Source of the DNA: Bacteroidota bacterium
GTDB lineage: Bacteria; Bacteroidota; Bacteroidia; Chitinophagales; Chitinophagaceae
DNA length: 33,038 nucleotides
Assembly: GCA_023424015.1 (NCBI GenBank)
Contig: JAFAEM010000038.1
Span: 1-33,038, forward strand
Direction: 5' to 3'
Every line of letters begins with the position of its first letter. Within the stretch, counting starts at the first letter, position 1. The notes under the pieces were generated by a model that saw only the letters and a list, made by a program, of their open reading frames with translations, searched no databases and was not told the DNA's origin. Position numbers and translations under genes: made by a program. Of the stretch, positions 8,280 to 16,585 are shown in pieces.

Positions 8280-9896
8280 ATGCATAAATTCCTGGCGTTT
8301 ATAGCTGGTATTTTATTTTTTCTCAGCTCCGCTAACGCACAACCTGTATCAAGACCCAAATTAGTTGTTGGTATCGTGGTGGATCAGATGAGATGGGATT
8401 ATCTCTACAGGTTTTACGACCGCTATTCTGCCGATGGTTTTAAAAGAATGATCAACCAGGGTTTTAGTTGTGAAAACACATTTATACCATATACGCCTAC
8501 TTATACTGCTGCCGGGCATTCCTCTGTGTATACAGGTTCGGTACCCGCCATCAATGGTATCCTCGGCAATCACTGGTACCGTCGCGATCTGAAACGCAAC
8601 TGGTATTGCACTGAAGATACAAGCGTATCATCCGTTGGAAGTAGTTCGACTGCTGGTAAAATGTCACCAGGAAATATGTTGACCACGACGATCACCGATG
8701 AGTTGCGACTTGCTACGAATTTCCAAAGTAAAAGCATCGGCGTTGCTCTTAAAGACCGTGGCTCCATATTGCCGGCGGGACATGCCGGGCAGGCATACTG
8801 GTTCGACAACGCTACCGGTGGCTGGATCACCAGCACGTATTATATGAATGAATTGCCTGCCTGGGTAAAAGCGGTCAATGATAAAAAGCTCCCCGAAAAA
8901 TATTTAAGTCAGAACTGGAACACCCTCTACCCTATCGGCACTTATAAGCAAAGTACTGCTGATGATAAAAAATATGAATCAAAGATCGGTGGAGAAGACA
9001 ATACATTTCCACATATTACTGCTGACCTGTCGGTAAACAAATTTGAATCCTTTCGCCAGACACCGGGTGGCAATACCTATACCCTTGACATGTCAAGAGC
9101 AGCGATCGAAGGCGAAAAGCTTGGGCAGCGTGGTGTTACCGATTTCCTCGCCATCAGCTTTTCTTCCCCGGATTATATCGGTCATGCGTTTGGTCCTAAT
9201 TCAATCGAAGTGGAAGACACCTACCTGCGTCTTGACAGGGATCTGGGCGCCTTCTTTAAATACCTTGATACAAAAATCGGAAAGGGTCAATACCTGGTTT
9301 TCCTGACTGCCGATCATGCCGTAGCACACGTACCTGGTTTCATGAAGGAAAATAATCTGCCCGCCGGCACATTTGATGACGCGGCGATAAAAAAATGGCT
9401 GAATGAAATGGCTGAAGCTAAATTCGGAATCAAAAACGCGATCGAGCAGGTGATCAACTACCAGTTGTACCTGGATCATACCTTATTAAATGAAGGGAAA
9501 GTCGATTTGGATGATTTTAAGAACTGGGTGATCAGCGAATTGAAAAATCACCCGGCGATCATGGCCTGCTTTGATCTGCACGAACTTCCGGAGACTACCC
9601 TCCCGGCAAAGATCAAGGATATGGTCATCAATGGTTATAATCAAAAATGGAGCGGGGATATACAATTCATATTCAATCCCGGCTGGTTTGATGGTTTCAG
9701 CACCGGCACGACCCATGGCGCCTGGAATCCTTATGATTCACATATCCCGTTATTGTGGTATGGCTGGAAAGTAAAGCCCGGTAAAACCAACCGTGAAACC
9801 TATATGACAGATATTGCGCCTACCGTAGCCGCCATGTTGAGGATACAAATGCCAAATGGTTCCATAGGACATGTGATTGAAGAAATAACAAAATAA
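8280..9896 (+). CDS. pafA: PafA-type alkaline phosphatase (phosphomonoesterase)
   Basis: A Zn-dependent alkaline phosphatase superfamily enzyme that frees phosphate from phosphate monoesters in the periplasm. The signal peptide is MHKFLAFIAGILFFLSSANA. Residues match the Elizabethkingia PafA active site at a constant offset of about 3-4: metal ligand Asp35 in VVDQMRWDYL, nucleophile Thr76 in PTYTAAGHSS, Asn97 in GNHWY, and Lys158 and Arg160 in ALKDRGS (PafA Lys162/Arg164). Further metal sites are DYIGHAFGP, LTADHAVAHVPG and GTTHGAWNPYD. The Thr nucleophile and the Lys/Arg pair distinguish a monoesterase from the diesterase NPP branch. At 538 aa it has the family length. The gene for the acyl-CoA-binding protein follows after 8 bases. 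Confidence 0.95.
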   Translation: MHKFLAFIAGILFFLSSANAQPVSRPKLVVGIVVDQMRWDYLYRFYDRYSADGFKRMINQGFSCENTFIPYTPTYTAAGHSSVYTGSVPAINGILGNHWYRRDLKRNWYCTEDTSVSSVGSSSTAGKMSPGNMLTTTITDELRLATNFQSKSIGVALKDRGSILPAGHAGQAYWFDNATGGWITSTYYMNELPAWVKAVNDKKLPEKYLSQNWNTLYPIGTYKQSTADDKKYESKIGGEDNTFPHITADLSVNKFESFRQTPGGNTYTLDMSRAAIEGEKLGQRGVTDFLAISFSSPDYIGHAFGPNSIEVEDTYLRLDRDLGAFFKYLDTKIGKGQYLVFLTADHAVAHVPGFMKENNLPAGTFDDAAIKKWLNEMAEAKFGIKNAIEQVINYQLYLDHTLLNEGKVDLDDFKNWVISELKNHPAIMACFDLHELPETTLPAKIKDMVINGYNQKWSGDIQFIFNPGWFDGFSTGTTHGAWNPYDSHIPLLWYGWKVKPGKTNRETYMTDIAPTVAAMLRIQMPNGSIGHVIEEITK

Positions 9897-9904
9897 TATA
9901 CCAT

Positions 9905-10162
9905 ATGGAATTAAAAGAACAATTTGAAAAAGCAGCCGCAGAAAGTAAGCAACTACCTGCTAAGCCCGATAATGAAACCCTGCTGAAGCTATACTCGCTT
10001 TATAAGCAAGGCACTGAAGGTGATGTGAACACAGAGCCACCCTCCAACCCTTTTGATTTTGTAAATAAGGCCAAATATGAAGCCTGGACCTCATTGAAAG
10101 GCAAAACAAAAGACGAAGCGATGCAGGAATATGTGGCGCTGGTGGAAAGTCTGAAGGGATGA
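9905..10162 (+). CDS. Acyl-CoA-binding protein (ACBP)
   Basis: A small four-helix cytoplasmic protein of 85 aa that binds long-chain acyl-CoA esters. ACBP is common in eukaryotes and sporadic in bacteria. The family signature is complete: LLKLYSLYKQGTEGDVN (26-42) followed by KAKYEAWTSLKGKTKDEAMQEYVALV (55-80), with the acyl-CoA-contacting Tyr and Lys residues in both segments. It lies 8 bases after the phosphatase gene, so the two are probably cotranscribed, although no functional tie between them is evident. It is followed by a strong terminator shared with the convergent smc gene. Confidence 0.95.
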   Translation: MELKEQFEKAAAESKQLPAKPDNETLLKLYSLYKQGTEGDVNTEPPSNPFDFVNKAKYEAWTSLKGKTKDEAMQEYVALVESLKG

Positions 10163-10225
10163 TTTGTTAATGAAAAAACTAAACTAGCAAGATCGGGGGT
10201 ACTGAGTTCACTCAGGAAAAGCAGT

Positions 10226-10259
10226 AAAAAAATACCGGCCACAATGCCGGTATTTTCTA
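10226..10259. terminator. Bidirectional terminator between acyl-CoA-binding protein and smc
   Basis: An 11-bp perfect stem, AAAATACCGGC (10229-10239) with GCCGGTATTTT (10246-10256), encloses a CACAAT loop. The A-tract ahead of it and the T-rich side after it make it usable from both directions. It is the only hairpin between the two convergent genes. Confidence 0.85.
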
Positions 10260-10351
10260 TTTCATGCAATCCTGGAATTAATCCTGAAACCCGTCGATCA
10301 TTGGCAATTTCCGGCTGAAGTCGGATAGTTTGCTGGAAATTTTAGTAGCCG

Positions 10352-13300
10352 CTAATTCTGACTCAAACTCCTGAAATCCACACTCACAAGTTTACTCACG
10401 CCCGGCTCCTGCATCGTCACACCATATATAACGTCAACCGTACTCATGGTCATTTTATTGTGTGTGACGATTATGAACTGCGAATTGTCGCTGAACTGGC
10501 GGATCATATTGGTAAACTTGCTCACATTGGCATCATCGAGCGGGGCATCCACCTCATCCAGAATACAGAACGGCGCGGGTTTGATCAGGTAGATAGCAAA
10601 CAAAAGGGCTGTCGCAGTAAGTGTTCTTTCACCACCACTTAATTGGGTCAATGAAGTGGGGCGCTTGCCTTTAGGTCTTGCTACAACATCAATACCTGTT
10701 TCCGCGAGATTCTCGGGATTCTCCAATACCAGGTCGCACTGATCGTCTTCGGTAAACAGTGTTTTGAATACCTTGATGAAATTCTCCTTCACGGTTGTAA
10801 AGGTCTCCAGGAATTTCTGATTCGCTGTCGCTTCTACTTCTTCAATGGTCTTCAAAAGACTTTCTTTTGCCGTCACCAGGTCGTTCTTCTGCTCCACGAT
10901 AAACTCGTATCGCTTTTTCATTTCAGTGAACGCTTCAATAGCCGTCGGATTTACTTCACCCAGGTTCTCCAGGCGCTTTTTCATCCGGTCGGCTTTTTCC
11001 TGCAATTCTTCAACCGAAGTTTCTGTACTACGCTCCTGGTCGAGGATATCTTCGAGCTGGATACGAAACTCAACATTCAGCCTTTCTTTTGTTCCTGCCA
11101 GCTGCAGTTTCAATTCATTCAGCTTATCCTTGATGGCGGCCAGCAGGTGTTCGATCTGCTCTTTATCTTTTGTTTTATGACGAAGCTCGCTTTCTTTTTC
11201 GCTCAACTGGTTACGCAGGTTGTAATAAGCCTGGTCTGCCTCATTGAGGACGATTTCTTCATGCTCCCTTTTTCGCATCAACTCAAGTAAAGACTCTTCA
11301 ATATCACGGAGTGAATTACGGGACTGGCTGATGTTAGAACCAGTTTCAGCCAGCTGTGCCGTATTATTTTCGATCTGCAGTTTCAGATCGCTCAGCTGGT
11401 TATTTTTGAAATCAAGCTCCTGCTTCAATGCGGTGATCTTGCTCTGCTGCCGGGTTACATTCAGGTTAAATTCATTATACTGGCGCGTTGCCTCTGCAAA
11501 TGCCGTTTCCACCGATTTGAAAGCCTCATCAGCTTCTGCCAGTCGTGATGCGATGGCCTGCAATTCCTCGTTGAATTCAGTCAGTTGCTGACGCACACTG
11601 GAGACCGACAACTGGGTTTCTTCCATCTGCTGGGTCAATTCTTCCCAGCGGTTTTGGCTGCTGGCCTGCAGGGAATGCAGGTTCTCCAGCTTGTTGTGTA
11701 GCGAAAAGACCTGGTTAGTCAACGCCTGTATTTCCTTCTCTGTTTCACGAATAGCTGATTCCCTCAGGTCTTCGTTAAAGGCGATCACCTCATTGTGACG
11801 AGCCTGTATATCGGCACGAAGCGCCGCCACTACCCTATCCTGCGCGGCAATTTCTTCCTGCAGTTTCTCCAGGTTCTTTACACGACCAATTTTCTTTCCT
11901 TCGATCAGTCCCACGCTGCCACCTGTGAGTGAATATTTTCCTTTAACATACTTACCATTCTTTTCAATGATCACAAAGCCATTGCTGTTTTCAAGTGCGC
12001 TTTCATTATCGGCAATAAATACATTGCCCAGCAGGTATTCGGCCAACTTGCGGTATTTATCATCCACTTCTATCACACTCATGGCTGCTATAGCTCCATC
12101 GAGACGGTGATCAGTGGTAGCTTCGTTATTGGCTGTGATCTTATCGAGCAAAAAGAAATTCGCCTTTCCTTTTTTGTTTTCATCAAGCAGTCGCACCGCC
12201 TGCAAACCTTCCTGCAGATCATTCACCACATAATAGCTCAGGTATGGTTCCAATACATTTTCCAACGCAGTCCTGTATTCTTCTTTCACGTACAACACAT
12301 CCGACAGGATTGGCGACTGGTGGTTCCAGTTCTGGTTATTGTGCAGGAACTTCACGCTGTCAGGATAACCTTCCATCGAATCGATCATGCTCTTCAGCAG
12401 GTCATGCTCATTCTTTTTTGCATCCAGCTTCCTGGTTTCTTCAGCAAGTTCATTACGCAGCGTATCCAGCACTGCCTGTGTTTGTAAAATCTGCTCCTTG
12501 GTATTATCATGGTGTTGCTGAAGCTGCTCAAGATCGGTTTTCTTGATCTCGAGTTCCTTCTCGTGCAATATCCTTTCCTGGTCGAGCTGTTGTCTTTGTT
12601 CTTCGCGCTGGGCCCTGTCCTCTTCAATCTGGTGTATCGTTCTTTGCAGGTTTTGTACTGAAGTATCAGCTACCGCCACTTTCTTTTCCGCGTCAAACTG
12701 GTTTCGTTGTACCTGCTGGTATTCCTGGCGAAGAGTATCGACGGCTTGTCTTTTCTCGTCAACAATATTTCTTTTTGTTGCCGCTTCTTCCCTTAACTCA
12801 ACCAGTTTTTCATTCAGGTTTTCCAGGACTTTTTGTTCTTCTTCTACCTGAGCGCCTGTAAAAGCGATGCTTTCGTCGATCCCTTTTAACTGGCCTTCGG
12901 CTTTCTGTAAAAACTCTTTCAGGCTGCCTTCACGTTCGGTCAGGTATTCCAGGCGTTGCGCCGAGAGATTTTTTTCGTTCTCCCGGGTTCGCACAGCCTG
13001 AACCAGTTCGTTAAATGTATGCTGCATACTTTGCAAGGCCCGTTCCTTTTCCACAAATGCCAGTTTCTCCTGCTCAATCGCTGCTTCCTCGGTGGCGATC
13101 TCCGCTTCGAGTCTTAATTTTTTATCGGTCTCTGTTTCCTGCTGTTCATTCAGTTCTTTATAGGTAAGATTAAAACCTTCGAGCGCTGCTTTCGCCAGTT
13201 CGATGCTCACTTCACGATAATCTTTTTTGATCTCGTGGTATTTCTCTGCCTTTTTTGCCTGGCTTTCCAGGGACTTCAACTGGTTGTTGATCTCAAACAA

Positions 13301-13882
13301 AAGGTCTTCGATACGAGCCAGATCCATTTCAGTGGCATCCAGCTTTTGCTTTGCTTCTTTCTTACGCGTTTTATAGATCGAGATACCGGCAGCCTGCTCC
13401 AGCATTCTGCGGCGACTATTGTCTTTATCCTTGATAAGATCATCCACCATGTCGAGCGCAATGATGGCATAACTGTCGGTGCTCACACCGGTATCCATAA
13501 ACAGGTTCTGGATATCTTTCAGGCGGCATTGCACATCGTTGAGCCGATATTCACTTTCGCCGCTTTTATAGAACTTACGTGTAACGGTAACGGTATTAAA
13601 CTCTGTTGGCAACAGGTTTTTAGTATTCTCAAAGGTCAGGCTCACTTCCGCCAGGCCACTTGCAGACCGGCTTTTGGATCCATTGAATACAAGGCTGTCG
13701 AGGTTCTCACTCCGGAGTTGGCTGATCTTCTGCTCTCCAATCACCCACCTGATACTGTCCACTATATTGGATTTACCACAGCCATTCGGCCCTACGATAC
13801 CTGTGACATTCTCATCAAAGTTCACCACGGTCTTGTCCGCAAAACTCTTAAATCCCTTGATTTCTAAGCTCTTTAATCTCAC
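10352..13882 (-). CDS. smc: Chromosome segregation protein SMC
   Basis: ATPase of the bacterial condensin, which organises and segregates the chromosome as a dimer with ScpA/ScpB. The 1176 aa show the full architecture: Walker A GPNGCGKSN (31-39), a first long coiled coil (about 170-500), a hinge from about 505 to 680 (GYPDSVKFL...GGSVGLIEGKKIGR), a second coiled coil (about 690-1000), the ABC signature LSGGERTLTATALLFA from 1081, Walker B CILDEVDAPLDD with catalytic Glu1110, and the switch histidine in VTHNKMTM. The ATG at 13882 gives the normal MRLKSLEIKGFKSFADKT start. Numerous long open frames on the opposite strand inside it are shadows. The ScpAB genes are not in the window. Confidence 0.98.
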   Translation of the reverse strand: MRLKSLEIKGFKSFADKTVVNFDENVTGIVGPNGCGKSNIVDSIRWVIGEQKISQLRSENLDSLVFNGSKSRSASGLAEVSLTFENTKNLLPTEFNTVTVTRKFYKSGESEYRLNDVQCRLKDIQNLFMDTGVSTDSYAIIALDMVDDLIKDKDNSRRRMLEQAAGISIYKTRKKEAKQKLDATEMDLARIEDLLFEINNQLKSLESQAKKAEKYHEIKKDYREVSIELAKAALEGFNLTYKELNEQQETETDKKLRLEAEIATEEAAIEQEKLAFVEKERALQSMQHTFNELVQAVRTRENEKNLSAQRLEYLTEREGSLKEFLQKAEGQLKGIDESIAFTGAQVEEEQKVLENLNEKLVELREEAATKRNIVDEKRQAVDTLRQEYQQVQRNQFDAEKKVAVADTSVQNLQRTIHQIEEDRAQREEQRQQLDQERILHEKELEIKKTDLEQLQQHHDNTKEQILQTQAVLDTLRNELAEETRKLDAKKNEHDLLKSMIDSMEGYPDSVKFLHNNQNWNHQSPILSDVLYVKEEYRTALENVLEPYLSYYVVNDLQEGLQAVRLLDENKKGKANFFLLDKITANNEATTDHRLDGAIAAMSVIEVDDKYRKLAEYLLGNVFIADNESALENSNGFVIIEKNGKYVKGKYSLTGGSVGLIEGKKIGRVKNLEKLQEEIAAQDRVVAALRADIQARHNEVIAFNEDLRESAIRETEKEIQALTNQVFSLHNKLENLHSLQASSQNRWEELTQQMEETQLSVSSVRQQLTEFNEELQAIASRLAEADEAFKSVETAFAEATRQYNEFNLNVTRQQSKITALKQELDFKNNQLSDLKLQIENNTAQLAETGSNISQSRNSLRDIEESLLELMRKREHEEIVLNEADQAYYNLRNQLSEKESELRHKTKDKEQIEHLLAAIKDKLNELKLQLAGTKERLNVEFRIQLEDILDQERSTETSVEELQEKADRMKKRLENLGEVNPTAIEAFTEMKKRYEFIVEQKNDLVTAKESLLKTIEEVEATANQKFLETFTTVKENFIKVFKTLFTEDDQCDLVLENPENLAETGIDVVARPKGKRPTSLTQLSGGERTLTATALLFAIYLIKPAPFCILDEVDAPLDDANVSKFTNMIRQFSDNSQFIIVTHNKMTMSTVDVIYGVTMQEPGVSKLVSVDFRSLSQN

Positions 13883-14520
13883 TTTTGAGGTTTTTAGTAG
13901 CGGCGAATTTAAGCCAATAAGGGGTAAAACAGGGTTTGGCAGTCGGGCATTTATTCACAAGGGATTGGTAAAAATGTGGAAGAGTTTATTGGATACTGGA
14001 TACTAGATAATAGATACTAGATACTGGATACTGGATGCGGGATAAAGGATCGCAAGGTTGACAGGATTATTTGTGGTTAGGGATTTGAGCCCCTTCTCCA
14101 AAAGGAGAATGGGTTGGGGTGGCCGAATAAGATGCAGTCGGGCGCCGAAGTTCCCTGGCGTCTGACGCCCCCGTCTGACGCGATGAAGCAGATGGGACTC
14201 GGCTCTTGCTGAGTTCGAGCGGGAAAATATAGGATACTGGGTACTAGATACAAGATACTGGATACTGGATACTGGATGCGGGATAAAGGATCGTAAGGTT
14301 GACAGGATTATTTGTGGTTATGGATTTGAGCCCCCTCTCCTTTTGGAGAGGGGGTTGGGGGTGAGGCGCAATAGGATGCAGTCGTGAGTCGGTTCCTTAG
14401 CGTCTGACGCCTCGTCTGACGCGATGAAGCAGATGGGACTCGGCTCTTGCTGAGTTCAAAGCCTTTCCACCAGTCACTCACCATCAATCCGGATCGAGTA
14501 ACTTCATACAAAACCAAAGC
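13883..14520. other. Long intergenic region made mostly of repeats
   Basis: The 638 bases between the divergent smc and AI-2E family genes contain no supported gene. The first 100 bases hold the probable smc promoter region, with no perfect TAnnTTTG box. Positions 13991-14457 are the paired composite repeat listed separately, and the last 60 bases precede the membrane protein start. Confidence 0.7.
13991..14457. repeat. Pair of composite repeats, 226 bp each, 241-bp period
   Basis: Copy one (13991-14216) and copy two (14232-14457) contain, in order, a run of GGATACTGGATACTAGATA-like decamers, GGATAAAGGATCG-AAGGTTGACAGG, a C-rich/G-rich hairpin (14090-14113 and 14331-14354) and a block with GCGTCTGACGC and CGTCTGACGCGATGAAGCAG. 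The decamer run and the hairpin block are the reverse complement of those in the repeat at 1-399. In copy two the hairpin CCCCCTCTCC-TTTT-GGAGAGGGGG is perfect and is followed by GTTGGGGGTGAGGC, the exact reverse complement of the block near position 15. No ORF is supported. Confidence 0.88.
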
Positions 14521-15606
14521 ATGAACTCTAGCAATCTTCCCTTTATAACGAGGCTTTGCCTGCACCTGGTGAGTATTTATATCCTGGGTATGCTGATCTA
14601 TGCCGGCGCAGATATCATTATGCCGATTTGTTTTGCCATCCTGCTGGCTATGCTTTTGCTTCCGGTGGTGAACTGGCTGATCCGGCGGAAAGTGCCGGAT
14701 GTGCCTGCTATCATCCTCGCCATACTGCTTGCCACTTTATTCATTGGCGGCATCATATACTTTCTTTCTTCGCAGGTAGCCAGTTTTATGTCGGACCTCC
14801 CTACTATCAAACAAAAATTATCACAACACATTTCCACTTTGCAAAGTTGGATCAACGAGCAACTCAATATCAGCATGAAACAACAGGATGCTGCAGTGGA
14901 GAGTGCCAAAGAAAACATACACAACAATCCGGGTGGTATGGGAACGGCCCTGATGGGCGTGGCCGGCACCCTGGTGATGATGATCCTGCTGCCTATTTAC
15001 ACCTTTCTCCTCTTGTATTATCGTAAGTTGATCCGCAAATTCTTCCTCGACGTTTTCAGCAGCCGTCATAAAGAACAGGTAGAAGGAGTACTGAGCGATT
15101 CAAAAACCATCGTACAGGGATACATGGTTGGATTGCTATTGGAATTGGCCATTGTGACAGTCCTCAACACAGTCGGTTTCCTTGTTTTAGGTGTAGAATA
15201 TGCGATTTTCCTCGGCCTCCTGGCGGCGGTGCTGAACCTGATACCCTATATCGGCATGCTGGTGGCAACGGTTATCTGCATGGCGGTTACCCTCACCACA
15301 TCTGATAACCTCTCCGATGTATTGTGGGTCGGCGCTATACTGATCGCTGTGCAGTTTATCGATAATAATTTTATCATGCCATACGTGGTAAGCACCAAAG
15401 TACGTATCAACGCGCTGGTGACCATCATCGGGGTACTCATCGGCGGAGCGCTGGCTGGAATATCGGGTATGTTTCTTTCCATTCCTGCCATTGCTATCCT
15501 GAAAGCGATCTTTGACAGGGTAGACAGCCTGAAACCATGGGGTGTACTGCTGGGTGACGAACAGAAAAAAGTCGGCGGTAAAACCTCCAAAAAACAAAAA
15601 ACATAG
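14521..15606 (+). CDS. AI-2E family transporter (PerM/YdiK-type membrane protein)
   Basis: A 361-aa polytopic membrane protein. Family members are proposed exporters or sodium/proton antiporters, and the name derives from the AI-2 exporter TqsA; the substrate here is unknown. About eight hydrophobic segments occur in the family arrangement: two near the N-terminus, a periplasmic amphipathic region (about 85-140: LPTIKQKLSQHISTLQSW and following), then a C-terminal half with the family-typical GVEYAIFLGLLAAVLNLIPYIG and a FIDNNFIMPYVVSTKVRINALVTI segment. The C-terminal tail is Lys-rich. The ATG at 14521 follows the repeat region; no promoter box is obvious. A GC-rich hairpin follows the stop. 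Confidence 0.9.
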   Translation: MNSSNLPFITRLCLHLVSIYILGMLIYAGADIIMPICFAILLAMLLLPVVNWLIRRKVPDVPAIILAILLATLFIGGIIYFLSSQVASFMSDLPTIKQKLSQHISTLQSWINEQLNISMKQQDAAVESAKENIHNNPGGMGTALMGVAGTLVMMILLPIYTFLLLYYRKLIRKFFLDVFSSRHKEQVEGVLSDSKTIVQGYMVGLLLELAIVTVLNTVGFLVLGVEYAIFLGLLAAVLNLIPYIGMLVATVICMAVTLTTSDNLSDVLWVGAILIAVQFIDNNFIMPYVVSTKVRINALVTIIGVLIGGALAGISGMFLSIPAIAILKAIFDRVDSLKPWGVLLGDEQKKVGGKTSKKQKT

Positions 15607-15612
15607 CAAAAA

Positions 15613-15634
15613 GCGGTCCCTGGAAAAGGACCGC
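15613..15634 (+). terminator. Hairpin after the AI-2E family gene, weak terminator
   Basis: A 7-bp perfect stem GCGGTCC/GGACCGC encloses an 8-base loop 7 bases after the stop. There is no T tract after it, so efficient intrinsic termination is doubtful. Confidence 0.4.
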
Positions 15635-15665
15635 CGGTTCTACGAATGCTTACTCGTATATACTG

Positions 15666-15817
15666 CTAGTGTTAAGTCAACCATATTTTGACCGTTTCTC
15701 TTATTTTAGCCGCGAGCTGTGAGCCATAAAGCCCAGGGCCTCAAATTTCGTGGTCAAACGATCGAGCTCGAAGCTCGTAGCTTTTGAAGCGGCATTTTAT
15801 GCTTGACTCGACACTAG
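15666..15817. mobile_element. MITE-like 152-bp element with imperfect terminal inverted repeats
   Basis: CTAGTGTTAAGTCAA (15666-15680) and TTGACTCGACACTAG (15803-15817) are inverted with 13 of 15 matches. Similarity continues more weakly inward (CATATTTTG versus GCATAAAATGC). The interior has further inverted words (TTTGACC near 15687, GGTCAAA near 15751) and an AGCTCG-rich stretch. No transposase is encoded and no clear target duplication is visible. It may be a non-autonomous insertion-sequence remnant; alternatively a long hairpin between convergent genes. Confidence 0.5.
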
Positions 15818-15850
15818 AAACTTTCCCTGATACTGGAATAATTTATTTGG

Positions 15851-16357
15851 CTAAATAATTATGTATTCTTTAATCAATTCCATCACGCCATCTTGTACCC
15901 TTAATTTCTTCCAGCTCTTTTCATCGGTGAGCTCGATCAGATGCACCAGTTTACCCGCCGTACGTATCTCGCTCACATGCGTGATCCGGAAATCAAGATA
16001 GTACACGCTTTTCACCATGTCCTTTAATTGAGGAGATAAAAACTCACCTGGATAAGAGATCACATCGTAGAGTAACTGCCCCCGGCCATTATAAAAGCTT
16101 CTCCCCTTCCTGCCGTTCTGTTTGTAATAAACAAAAAAGCCATTGTTATCATCAAACCATTGGATATTGTCGGCATGCTTATGTTGTTTGAGGAAATTTC
16201 TTTCCGCTTTTAACCGCGCCACGGGGTTCGCACCTGGCTTATTCTCTACTATATTGACTTCGCGCTGTTCCGGTTCCGTATTCAAAGCGGCCGGCTGCGC
16301 CAGCGCAAAGACCTGCATCATCGATACAAGACTCATTACAAGAATGATTTTTTTCAT
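15851..16357 (-). CDS. Exported PepSY-like small protein
   Basis: A 168-aa protein with a clear signal peptide (MKKIILVMSLVSMMQVFALAQ). The mature part resembles the PepSY-like/beta-lactamase-inhibitor-like proteins common in Bacteroidota: VQWF-like NIQWFDDNNGFFVYYKQNGRKGRSFYN, then LLYDVISYPGEFL, and a final SVYYLDFRITHVSEI...HLIELTDEKSWKKLRVQDG. This is a pattern match by eye. Such proteins have no settled function and are often near two-component regulators, as here, where the divergent signalling unit starts at 16586. A TAGTTTTG box (plus 16383-16390) lies 25 bases upstream. Confidence 0.75.
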   Translation of the reverse strand: MKKIILVMSLVSMMQVFALAQPAALNTEPEQREVNIVENKPGANPVARLKAERNFLKQHKHADNIQWFDDNNGFFVYYKQNGRKGRSFYNGRGQLLYDVISYPGEFLSPQLKDMVKSVYYLDFRITHVSEIRTAGKLVHLIELTDEKSWKKLRVQDGVMELIKEYIII

Positions 16358-16382
16358 GTTATAAAGTTTAAGGTGATTGACC

Positions 16383-16390
16383 CAAAACTA
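16383..16390 (-). promoter_or_regulatory. -7 box for the PepSY-like gene
   Basis: The minus strand reads TAGTTTTG, a perfect TAnnTTTG, 25 bases upstream of the ATG at 16357. No TTG is found at 19-21 bases. Confidence 0.4.
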
Positions 16391-16585
16391 ATTCGTCGAA
16401 TAAAGGCAGATCTTTTTATTCGCTTATGCGCTCTTATTGGAGGTGAATTAGCAGGAAACGTATGAGATTTGAAAAATAGCGTCGACGAATGGCATTCGTC
16501 TTCAAAACAAAGTTTTGTATTGTTCTTAACGAGGTGGGGCGTTACTCCTGGTCATGGATTTTATAATTTTATAATATACCATGTT

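Noticed and set aside
10460..13867. Several long plus-strand open frames within the smc gene (up to 210 codons, e.g. 13235-13867)
   Set aside because: They mirror SMC codons on the opposite strand, show no motif and have Cys/Ser/Phe-rich composition typical of shadow frames.
16462..16580. Separate short gene between the PepSY-like and LytS-like genes
   Set aside because: No open frame with a start and motif is present; the sequence is better read as promoter/leader.
16469..16585. Upstream extension of the degenerate LytS-like protein from a TTG codon at 16469
   Set aside because: The extra 39 residues are unlike the family N-terminus, and two ATG codons at 16586 and 16592 give a normal start.
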